From assembly GCA_009776995.1 (NCBI GenBank), contig WRMR01000256.1:1-7267 (forward strand): 7,267 nt of DNA, given 5' to 3'. A model generated the notes under the pieces. That model made no database searches. It was not told where the DNA came from and saw only the letters and a program-made list of their open reading frames with translations. A program made the translations under genes and the position numbers. The DNA is from Planctomycetaceae bacterium (GTDB taxonomy: Bacteria; Planctomycetota; Planctomycetia; Pirellulales; Thermoguttaceae). Below, piece after piece: positions 1 to 5,463 of this stretch (position 1 is the stretch's first letter; each line of letters opens with the position of its first letter).

Positions 1-1251
1 CCGAAAGAAGACGGCGGTTACATGGGCAACGGTTGCGTTCTGCGCATCGGCGACGAACTGATCACCTACACCAAACTCAAGACGGACGCGCCCTTCGGGT
101 TTGAAGGCTGCCATCGCGGTCATCTCGGCACCCGGCCTGCGGAACACCAGAAGGACGCGCGTATCCGACATCTGACCCGCGCTTACGGATACCATCGGAT
201 TGACCTCGACAGTGATCTGTTGCCGGAAGTCGCCGCCCATTTTGCGAAGATCGCCGATGCCTGCAATATCGACATGATGTACTTTGACGGCTCCGAATGG
301 CTCCAGGGCGAACACTGGTATTACAACGCCAAGTTGCAGAAAGCGTTTTACGACGCTGTCAAGAACAAGAATATGCTGATGCAGGGCAGCAGTTATTCGC
401 CGTATTCCTGGCATCAACTTGCCCGAACCGCCTCGGCAGACGGACACGGTGATTTGAAAGGTTATCTCGACCAGCGTTCGCCCGGTTTCGCCTGGATGAA
501 CGGAAACGCCATGCCGCTGGACATCGGCTGGTATTACGCTTACGACGTGAACTCGACGATCGACATGTACGAATACATCCTGCTGGCGACGCTGGCCTAC
601 GATTCGTCGATGTCGCTTCAGGTGTCCGTCCAGGCGGCGCATCAGCATCCATTTACCGGGGAATTGCTCGACAGGATACGGCAGTTTGAAGAGCTTCGTC
701 TTTCGGGACGAATCACGCCGGAACTTCGCGAAAAGATCAGAATTGATCCCCGGCTCGGCGGCAAGACACCGGAAGAAATCGCAGAATCACTGACCCATCT
801 CAGGAAAGAATACCGATTGCTGGGTGAACCAGGCAAAGAGCGATTGCAACGTGTGGTTTACACGCCGTGGCAAAAAATCACCGAACCGAACGAAACGACT
901 TGGGAAGTTGATATTCCAGAAAATCTTGGAACTGTCCGCGTTGGCTTGAACGTTCACCTGTTGCCGGAAGCCGGGGAAAAGACACTGGTCGATCCATTTG
1001 TGGAAATCAACGGGAAACGAATCGTCTTGAAAGCAACACTCTCGGCGGGACAATACGTGTTCCAATGGCCTGGTGAAGCGACCCGGCAGTACGGTCTCCC
1101 GTTGAAAGACGTTTCGTTGCTCCCGGAATCCGACGGCGAACTCAAAGAACTTCCACCGGGACGTTATCAGGTGCGCTTTGGTGCCACAGAGCAACCGCCC
1201 TGCCGGGTGCGATTGACACTCCAACCGGCAGAATCCATTGCCATTCCGTAA
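1..1251 (+). CDS. Probable glycoside-hydrolase-like TIM-barrel protein, 5' end outside the window
   Basis: The frame is open from the first base, so the start lies upstream; 416 codons are visible before the TAA at 1249-1251. I do not recognise an exact family. The visible N-terminal part has a small motif around GCHRGHLGTRPAEH (about nt 106-147). It is followed by a segment that looks like barrel strands: MMYFDGSEW (about nt 274-300) resembles a strand ending in a catalytic or substrate-binding Asp, as in many retaining glycosidases. Later aromatic-rich stretches (GYLDQRSPGFAWMNG, DIGWYYAYDVN) fit a sugar-binding cleft. A helical linker with charged residues (about nt 660-840) leads to a C-terminal beta-rich domain (about nt 890-1245) that could be a sugar-binding or accessory sandwich. 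A role in polysaccharide breakdown is inference. It could also be a lyase-associated or catalytically dead barrel. The gene is co-oriented with the trp relics that follow but is probably unrelated to them. Confidence 0.6.
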   Translation, partial: PKEDGGYMGNGCVLRIGDELITYTKLKTDAPFGFEGCHRGHLGTRPAEHQKDARIRHLTRAYGYHRIDLDSDLLPEVAAHFAKIADACNIDMMYFDGSEWLQGEHWYYNAKLQKAFYDAVKNKNMLMQGSSYSPYSWHQLARTASADGHGDLKGYLDQRSPGFAWMNGNAMPLDIGWYYAYDVNSTIDMYEYILLATLAYDSSMSLQVSVQAAHQHPFTGELLDRIRQFEELRLSGRITPELREKIRIDPRLGGKTPEEIAESLTHLRKEYRLLGEPGKERLQRVVYTPWQKITEPNETTWEVDIPENLGTVRVGLNVHLLPEAGEKTLVDPFVEINGKRIVLKATLSAGQYVFQWPGEATRQYGLPLKDVSLLPESDGELKELPPGRYQVRFGATEQPPCRVRLTLQPAESIAIP

Positions 1252-1304
1252 ATTTCTTGGCTATTGTCTCTTTCTCACAATTACGAAAACGCCGGTTTAT
1301 GTAG

Positions 1305-1451
1305 CCATCCGGAAATAACATTGATGTTTCCAGCGGGGTCGAGTCGTCGCCGGGCGTGAAAGACATTGACAAAGTGAAACAATTGATCGAAAATGTCCGT
1401 CAGGCAATCATTTTTGGAGATCACAACGTTGAAAACCACACAACCCGATGA
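1305..1451 (+). pseudogene. trpF: trpF remnant (C-terminal end of phosphoribosylanthranilate isomerase)
   Basis: From 1320 the plus frame reads IDVSSGVESSPGVKD, then IDKVKQLIENVRQA. This matches the C-terminal signature of TrpF: the phosphate-binding SSGVE loop, the PGxKD motif and the last helix ending in a VR pair. TrpF catalyses the third step of tryptophan synthesis. Everything before this, about 80 percent of the ~210-residue enzyme, is gone, and an in-frame TAG sits at 1302-1304. The frame runs on to a TGA at 1449-1451, overlapping the start of the trpB relic. A trpF-trpB order with overlap is a common operon layout, so this is best read as a decayed operon and not a random match. The short length limits certainty. 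Confidence 0.72.
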
Positions 1452-1719
1452 ACGCGGCCGTTTCGGGTAGTACGGCGGCATGTATGTCGGCGAGACGCTC
1501 GTTTCGCCGCTCAAGAAACTCGCCGCCGCCATGCAGGACGCGTTTGATGATGAAGAGCGTTCTGGACTGGAAAGTTCGCATGCCCTGGCTCAAACAATCA
1601 AAGAGGCAAAACGGCTTCACGATCCGTCACCCGTAACCACGACACGTCCCGATTTTCTCGTCTGCCTTTCCGGTCGCGGCGACAAGGACTTGCAACATGT
1701 CGCGGGGTTTATTCGGTAG
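1429..1719 (+). pseudogene. trpB: trpB remnant: internal deletion plus nonsense codon (tryptophan synthase beta chain)
   Basis: A TTG at 1429, 9 bases after a GGAG (1416-1419), opens a frame reading KTTQPDERGRFG, then TAG (1468-1470), then YGGMYVGETLVSPLKKL. This is the N-terminus of TrpB, in which the RFGxYGGxYVPETL block is highly conserved; the stop replaces a residue that is commonly Lys, Gln or Pro. At about 1560 the frame jumps straight to SGLESSHALAQTIKEAKRL, and later to FLVCLSGRGDKDLQHVA. These are the C-terminal ESSHA and NLSGRGDKD blocks, the second of which holds the phosphate-binding end of the pyridoxal-phosphate site. About 300 of ~400 residues are missing, including the PLP lysine, so no activity is possible. 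The natural C-terminus and stop (1717-1719) seem kept. An ATG at 1480 could start a 79-residue peptide, but nothing suggests it is functional. Confidence 0.87.
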
Positions 1720-1761
1720 GGTTTTCACCAAAAAATCACCGGACAGGATTTCCAAGTTCAG

Positions 1762-1863
1762 TTTTTTTGACAGGATTGACAGATTTTCAGGAATAGAGAA
1801 ACACTCCTTTTGCCCCCAATCCAAATCATCCTGGAAATCTTGTTAAAATTCTTCCTGACAAAA
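1762..1863. repeat. Small inverted-repeat element upstream of folE
   Basis: The left arm (about 1762-1796) has TTTTGACAGGA followed by GACAGATTTTCAGGA. The right arm (about 1826-1863), read on the minus strand, gives TTTTGTCAGGA, then AACAAGATTTCCAGGA. The arms match imperfectly in inverted orientation around a C-rich centre of about 30 bases. From memory, (T)TGACAGGATT-type blocks are frequent interspersed repeats in planctomycete genomes. The rest of the gap between the trpB relic and folE (1720-1897) is AT-rich. A weak TTGTTA (1840-1845) and an AATAATAA-like stretch (about 1866-1873) might be promoter elements for folE, but their spacing is poor and I do not call them. Confidence 0.42.
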
Positions 1864-1897
1864 GCAATAATAAACTCACATTTCCAATCCACAAAAG

Positions 1898-2491
1898 ATG
1901 TCCGAAAATCAAGAAACTTGCCGAACTGTTGATATTCCCCGAATTGAGAACGCCATCCGCGAGATTTTGGCCGCTGTTGGCGATGATCCCGACCGGGAAG
2001 GGCTGCTCGAAACGCCGGCGCGAGTCGCCCGGATGTACGCGGAACTGTTCGGCGGGCTACATGAAGACCCGCGTAAGTACTTAAAGAAATTTTTCTCTGA
2101 AAAATACGACGAAATTGTTCTCGTTCGTGATATTGCGTTCAACAGCATGTGCGAGCACCATCTTTTGCCGTTCATGGGGCAGGTGCATATCGGTTACATG
2201 CCGAATGGCCGCGTGGTTGGGTTAAGCAAGCTGGCCCGGGTGGTCGATGTTGTTGCGAAGCGTCCGCAGGTGCAGGAACGAATGACCGAGGAAATCGCCA
2301 ACCTGCTGTTGGACGAACTGCATGTCCGCGGAGTGGCCGTTGTCGTCGAAGCGGTGCATACCTGCATGACGGTGCGCGGCGTTCGCAAGCCGGGTTCGGT
2401 CTGCACGACCTCGGCCATGAAGGGAGCTTTCTTGAAAAACCATGCCACACGCGCGGAACTTCTCACGCTGATCTACGGCAACCGGAAGTAA
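1898..2491 (+). CDS. folE: GTP cyclohydrolase I
   Basis: This is a complete 197-residue cytosolic enzyme that converts GTP to 7,8-dihydroneopterin triphosphate and formate, the first step of folate synthesis, and in some bacteria also feeds queuosine or biopterin synthesis. The family works as a toroidal homodecamer with one zinc per active site. The zinc ligands are visible: C85 and H88 in FNSMCEHHLLPF and C156 in HTCMTVRGVRKPGS. H87 and H154 match the catalytic histidines of the Escherichia coli enzyme, with all positions shifted by a constant 25. DREGLLETPARVARMY (about 32-47) and the GxVHIGYxPxGxVxGLSKxAR block (about 94-114) are also canonical. Length is normal for the shorter bacterial forms. 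The ATG at 1898 lacks a strong Shine-Dalgarno (only AAAAG just before it). It stands alone between the dead trp genes and a convergent pseudopilin operon, so it is probably monocistronic. Confidence 0.98.
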   Translation: MSENQETCRTVDIPRIENAIREILAAVGDDPDREGLLETPARVARMYAELFGGLHEDPRKYLKKFFSEKYDEIVLVRDIAFNSMCEHHLLPFMGQVHIGYMPNGRVVGLSKLARVVDVVAKRPQVQERMTEEIANLLLDELHVRGVAVVVEAVHTCMTVRGVRKPGSVCTTSAMKGAFLKNHATRAELLTLIYGNRK

Positions 2492-2550
2492 TTCCGCCGG
2501 CACGAATGCGAAAGCCAAAAACCTGTCGTTTCCTGAACACTTGGGATTTT

Positions 2551-2673
2551 TTACCGCTGAGGCCGGAATGTCAGACTCCGGACACCTGCGGTTGCGGAGC
2601 TTGGGATAATAGAAAGTGTGGCGCAGAAAATCAAACCGATCACGATCCAAAGCGGCCGTTGGATGCGAATCAT
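2551..2673 (-). CDS. Short signal-peptide-like ORF, possibly a truncated secreted protein
   Basis: This ORF of 40 codons starts at 2673, only 19 bases after the gspJ stop and on the same strand. Its first 29 residues look like a classic Sec signal peptide: a basic start (MIRIQRPLW), a hydrophobic core (IVIGLIFCATL), and a SATA-G cleavage-like end. Only about 11 residues (GVRSLTFRPQR) follow before TAA. The tail is encoded by a CCGGA...TCCGG inverted repeat (2563-2581). A plausible reading is the 5' end of a further operon gene whose body was lost or replaced. It may equally be chance. No good ribosome binding site is seen. The rest of the 2492-2692 gap between convergent genes holds nothing else I can name, and I see no convincing terminator for either side. 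Confidence 0.3.
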   Translation of the reverse strand: MIRIQRPLWIVIGLIFCATLSIIPSSATAGVRSLTFRPQR

Positions 2674-2692
2674 GTCCAGGTCTGGCGGGATT

Positions 2693-4162
2693 CTACTGAC
2701 GAATCCAACCGGGCGATGTGGACTGCCGGTTGCCTGTCGGCCTGCTGCGTTGAGCGTTCGGCGACGCTGTGCCGCGCGGCTGCTCGACGGAACGTTGCGA
2801 TTGGGTGCGTTGAGCCTGTTGACGCGGACGCGCAGACGTTTGCGCGGTTTGCGAACCCGATGCGGTCGGCTGCTCACGCTGTAATTCCTTTTGCGAGGTC
2901 AGCGGCGTTGTCGGCACACGAATGACGATACGCTGCTCGGTCGGCGGCAACAGGTCGAGCTGTTCGGCGAGCTGCTCCACGGTGACGCCGACCGGTTGAT
3001 TGCGCATCATGTTTTGCTGCATGACACTGTCGGTCAGCGTGGTGGGCATGGCGCGGTCGGTCAGCGAACCGCTTCCGTAATCGGCCAGTGACGATGAACT
3101 GCCAATGGCTGACGCATTCTGTCGCATGGCGGCCATGTTCGCGGCGTATTGATTGGCGTAGGCGGCTTCGTTGGCGGCTACGACCGTACTCACGCCGGGA
3201 CCGTTCACCACCTGGGCGGCCCACGGACTTTCGCGGAGCGTCCGGGCTTCGGCCAGTGGCATCATTTTGAGCGTGATTTCTATCGCGACGGGCAACCCGC
3301 GCCGGTTGAGGCTGTTCCAATTGTCCCGCCATTGGCTGCCATCGTAATAGCGGAACCAGCAACCGACCACTTCCGGGGCGGACATTTCCAGTTGCAATTT
3401 TTCGTTGGCCGCGTAACGTGCCGCCGCGTTGGCCGCCATGATTTCGGGCGGCATCATGGCCATGGGTTGTTGCTGTGCGTAGGCGATATTGGCCGCCGAC
3501 ACGCTGTCGGTAAGCGACGTACTGCCGTAATCGGCCAGTGACCGGGTTTCGGAACCAATGGCCGAAAGCGATACGGGCGAATCAAAATCATCGCCCATGT
3601 TCGCGTTAGCGGCGTTTTGCTGACCGGACATTCCGGACGGCGTTTCAAAGTCAAGCTCACGCCGAACCAATCCGCCGCCGGTGGGTGACAGGAGCGTGTA
3701 ATCGTAATACACCGTTTTCAGTTCGGGTGCCTGCACACCGTACTGTGTCGTCATGCCGCCGGTGCGGAAGGGATTGATCTGCAACACATCGATACGCAGG
3801 GACGTGTTTGTTCCTGAAAGACCGAACCGCCGGACAGCGTTCGCATTCAATTCGCGTGCCGGATGCAACGGGTCCTGAATCGCGCAACCGAGATCGTCCG
3901 TCACCAGTTGCGAAAGCGAGCGGACAAGCGTTGACCGTTCGGCACGGGTTTCGCCGCGCACAAACGACCGCTGGAACATTTCAACGATCCCCCAAATCGC
4001 CGCAAAAATCACGACCAACAGCCCCATGACGATGAGGACTTCGAAGAGCGTGAAAGCACGACGGTTGAAAACAGTCGCCGGGAACGTAAGTGACCGGTTG
4101 AAAACAGAACGTTCAAACCCGTCGCTTACGCTCCGGGCTGCTGTTCTTGTCAGTACTCTCAT
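2693..4162 (-). CDS. gspJ: GspJ-like minor pseudopilin with repeat-derived leader and long disordered tail
   Basis: This 489-residue protein resembles GspJ/PulJ, a minor pseudopilin of the tip complex of type II secretion systems. The prepilin site is A36-F37-T-L-F-E41, with the +5 Glu, followed by a hydrophobic helix to about 60. The GspJ fold continues to about 170 and resumes at 262-300, where CWFRYYDGSQWRDNWNSL and LPVAIEITLKM are typical. Between these halves sits a low-complexity Ala/Asn/Gln/Met insert (about 178-258). After 325 comes a second one and a Gln/Ser/Arg-rich tail to the C-terminus, likely disordered. Two near-copies of SLADYGSxSLTD lie at 208-219 and 358-369. The start ATG overlaps the gspI stop (ATGA), and no other start precedes the cleavage site. 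This leaves a 36-residue leader, longer than the usual 6-25, encoded by a REP-pair repeat. The -1 residue is Ala instead of the usual Gly. Known family genes average about 200 residues. Confidence 0.85.
   Translation of the reverse strand: MRVLTRTAARSVSDGFERSVFNRSLTFPATVFNRRAFTLFEVLIVMGLLVVIFAAIWGIVEMFQRSFVRGETRAERSTLVRSLSQLVTDDLGCAIQDPLHPARELNANAVRRFGLSGTNTSLRIDVLQINPFRTGGMTTQYGVQAPELKTVYYDYTLLSPTGGGLVRRELDFETPSGMSGQQNAANANMGDDFDSPVSLSAIGSETRSLADYGSTSLTDSVSAANIAYAQQQPMAMMPPEIMAANAAARYAANEKLQLEMSAPEVVGCWFRYYDGSQWRDNWNSLNRRGLPVAIEITLKMMPLAEARTLRESPWAAQVVNGPGVSTVVAANEAAYANQYAANMAAMRQNASAIGSSSSLADYGSGSLTDRAMPTTLTDSVMQQNMMRNQPVGVTVEQLAEQLDLLPPTEQRIVIRVPTTPLTSQKELQREQPTASGSQTAQTSARPRQQAQRTQSQRSVEQPRGTASPNAQRSRPTGNRQSTSPGWIRQ
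3053..3091 (-). repeat. SLADYG-SLTD motif repeat, copy 2 in gspJ
   Basis: Encodes SLADYGSGSLTDR (GspJ residues 358-370), preceded by AIGSSS, and followed five codons later by a further TLTDSV. It matches the copy at 3503-3541 in 11 of the first 12 residues, with several synonymous codon differences (GGC/GGA, TCG/TCA, CTT/CTG types). It lies in the second low-complexity insert of the protein. Confidence 0.75.
3503..3541 (-). repeat. SLADYG-SLTD motif repeat, copy 1 in gspJ
   Basis: Encodes SLADYGSTSLTDS (GspJ residues 208-220), preceded by AIGSETR. It lies inside an Ala/Gln/Met-rich insert that interrupts the pseudopilin fold. The same motif recurs later in GspJ, several times in GspH and partly in GspI. 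Confidence 0.75.
4061..4140. repeat. Inverted pair of REP-like sequences inside the gspJ leader
   Basis: The plus strand at about 4078-4097 reads CCGGGAACGTAAGTGACCGG. The minus strand from 4138 to 4118 reads a closely related CCCGGAGCGTAAGCGACGGG. The two face each other across about 20 bases that are themselves partly self-complementary (GGTTGAA against TTCAAACC), so the segment could fold into one long imperfect hairpin. This is the architecture of paired REP elements (BIME/REPIN). In addition, the 13-mer CGGTTGAAAACAG occurs at 4062-4074 and 4095-4107, exactly 33 bases apart, giving the repeated VFNR in the leader. I recall AGCGTAAGCGACGGG-type sequences as dispersed in planctomycete genomes, but one window cannot show this. 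Confidence 0.6.
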
Positions 4163-5463
4163 GGCCCCCCTCCTCTCCGGTTGGACGGGTTACCGCCTCT
4201 CCCGCCGGACATGTCGGGTGATGCGTTGCCGTTGCCGCCCTGTGGACGATTGCGCCCGGTGCCTGGCGTGCCGTCGGGCGATGGTACGACGCCGGGTGAA
4301 TCTGTATCGGTTGCCGGCGGGGTGGCCAGTGATGTTGCCGGAGCATCGTCAGGCGGTGGTGGTAGCGATGGTGTTGTTGGCGTCGCCGTTGCGCCGATGG
4401 TCGAAGCAAGCGGGTCGTCGAGCGGAAGATCAAGCGGCGGCGGAGCGTCCGGCAGATCAATGGCCAACGGATCAATATCCGCCGCTCCGTTGGCCGGTCG
4501 GACTCTTTGGCTGAGCGATTCGCGGTACGCCCGTCGGTCTTCGCTGGTCGGAAACGCGCGGGTTGAACCGTCGCTTTCACTCGGCAACGAAAGTGGCGGC
4601 GGAATCTCGGACACCCCGCCGGAATAATCAAACGGCATCATCCCGCCTTGCGTCATGCCACCGGCCAACCCGTCGCCCGCCGGCGAATCCGTCAGGCTTG
4701 ACGGCCCTGACATGCCTGGCGTCATGGCACCCATCGGGTTCGGCGTCATGCCCGCGACGGTCAGCGCGTAGGGATTGCGTTGCATGGCCTGGAGCAATTC
4801 CGGGCCGAGCCGCGAGTTGTTGATCCAGTGCGTGATCTCGAAAAAGTCGGTGCCTGCGTGTCGGGTTGTTGTATCGCCCGGCTGCCGGTCGCGGGATATT
4901 TGTACGCGGACGGCGGTGACACCCGGTTTCGATGCGGGAAAAAGTTCGACCGTCAGAAACCAGGCGTCCAGACCGGTCATCGGTTCGCGGAATACCGGCG
5001 TGAAGGGCCGAACGCCCGCCAGCATTTCATTGACGCGGGTTTGACAGGCGAGTTGTGCGGTCGAAAGTTCTTCCGCCGCGACAGCCGCCCGACGCGCCCG
5101 CGTGGTCATTGTCGCAAGGGCGGAAAACCCGATAATCAGCACGGTCAGCGCGACCAGTACTTCAATGAGGGTGTAGGCGGAAAGTGCAGAGTGCAGAGTG
5201 CAGAGTGCAGAGTGTGGAGTTGATGCGGGGATTTGCCTCCGGTGGAATGTACGTTTCTTAAAAGTTTGGAGTTTCTTTATGATACTATCGTCCATTGAAA
5301 TTTCCGGTGAGCGCGTCTGTTTACCCTTTGGGAAAACGGACTTCCCTGTCACATTGTCGGGTATTTTCAATCGGCTTCGACATGATTTACTCCACACTCC
5401 ACACTCCATACTCCGCACTCTGAAAACACTCTGCACTCTGCACTCTGCACTCTGAACTCTCAT
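4159..5463 (-). CDS. gspI: GspI-like minor pseudopilin with repeat-filled leader and Pro-rich tail
   Basis: With the start at 5463 this is a 434-residue protein. The prepilin site is A96-Y97-T-L-I-E101 (+5 Glu) with the helix VLVALTVLIIGFSALATM. It is followed by the GspI hallmark of a long amphipathic helix with small residues (LSTAQLACQTRVNEMLAG, 133-150) and a compact beta domain to about 215. GspI seeds the minor pseudopilin tip complex with GspJ. Beyond about 235 the protein is low complexity: NPMG and GGM runs, SSLTDS (255-260), then Pro/Asp-rich and Gly/Asn-rich stretches to the end, likely disordered. The start at 5463 overlaps the gspH stop by ATGA. It gives a 96-residue leader, almost wholly encoded by an inverted heptamer-repeat element. 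An internal ATG at 5295 (Met57) would shorten this to 40 and has a GGAA a few bases upstream, so it is a real alternative. The stop overlaps gspJ. Ala at -1 is unusual. Confidence 0.83.
   Translation of the reverse strand: MRVQSAECRVQSVFRVRSMECGVWSKSCRSRLKIPDNVTGKSVFPKGKQTRSPEISMDDSIIKKLQTFKKRTFHRRQIPASTPHSALCTLHSALSAYTLIEVLVALTVLIIGFSALATMTTRARRAAVAAEELSTAQLACQTRVNEMLAGVRPFTPVFREPMTGLDAWFLTVELFPASKPGVTAVRVQISRDRQPGDTTTRHAGTDFFEITHWINNSRLGPELLQAMQRNPYALTVAGMTPNPMGAMTPGMSGPSSLTDSPAGDGLAGGMTQGGMMPFDYSGGVSEIPPPLSLPSESDGSTRAFPTSEDRRAYRESLSQRVRPANGAADIDPLAIDLPDAPPPLDLPLDDPLASTIGATATPTTPSLPPPPDDAPATSLATPPATDTDSPGVVPSPDGTPGTGRNRPQGGNGNASPDMSGGRGGNPSNRRGGGP
4684..4701 (-). repeat. SLTDS motif, single partial copy in gspI
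   Basis: Encodes SSLTDS (GspI residues 255-260), the second half of the SLADYG-SLTDS motif seen in GspJ and GspH. It lies in a Gly/Met/Pro-rich linker after the folded domain. It is very short, so it gains weight only from the fuller copies in the two neighbouring genes. Confidence 0.45.
5183..5458. repeat. Element with inverted heptanucleotide-repeat arms, inside the gspI leader
   Basis: The left arm (5183-5220) has four exact AGTGCAG heptamers and an AGTGTGG on the plus strand. The right arm (5390-5458), read on the minus strand, has AGTTCAG, three AGTGCAG, a slightly broken unit, then AGTGCGG, AGTATGG and two AGTGTGG. The arms are therefore inverted copies with the same order, outer AGTGCAG and inner AGTGTGG, around a core of about 169 bases (5221-5389). 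The core resembles nothing I know. The whole element is read through in frame by gspI; since three heptamers make 21 bases, the arms give heptapeptides such as CRVQSAE and LCTLHSA. It resembles the heptanucleotide STRR repeats known in cyanobacteria in form, though the unit differs. Confidence 0.85.

Noticed and set aside
1480..1719. A functional 79-residue protein from the trpB relic
   Set aside because: It joins the two ends of TrpB and lacks the whole catalytic core; nothing suggests a new role.
1840..1875. Promoter for folE (TTGTTA and an AT-rich -10-like stretch)
   Set aside because: The spacing and hexamers are poor, and it lies in an inverted-repeat arm; not enough to call.
2563..2581. 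Hairpin CCGGA...TCCGG as a transcription terminator
   Set aside because: It has only a 5-base stem with a 9-base loop and no T run after it on either strand.
2149..2925. 258-residue plus-strand ORF across folE and the end of gspJ
   Set aside because: It is an out-of-frame shadow: it overlaps the clear folE frame and antisense gspJ, and has an Arg/Cys/Ala-rich composition with no domain.
4026..4627. Plus-strand ORFs antisense to gspI/gspJ
   Set aside because: They are antisense shadows of GC-rich low-complexity coding sequence. Their Arg-rich or Gly/Ser-rich translations mirror the pseudopilin tails.
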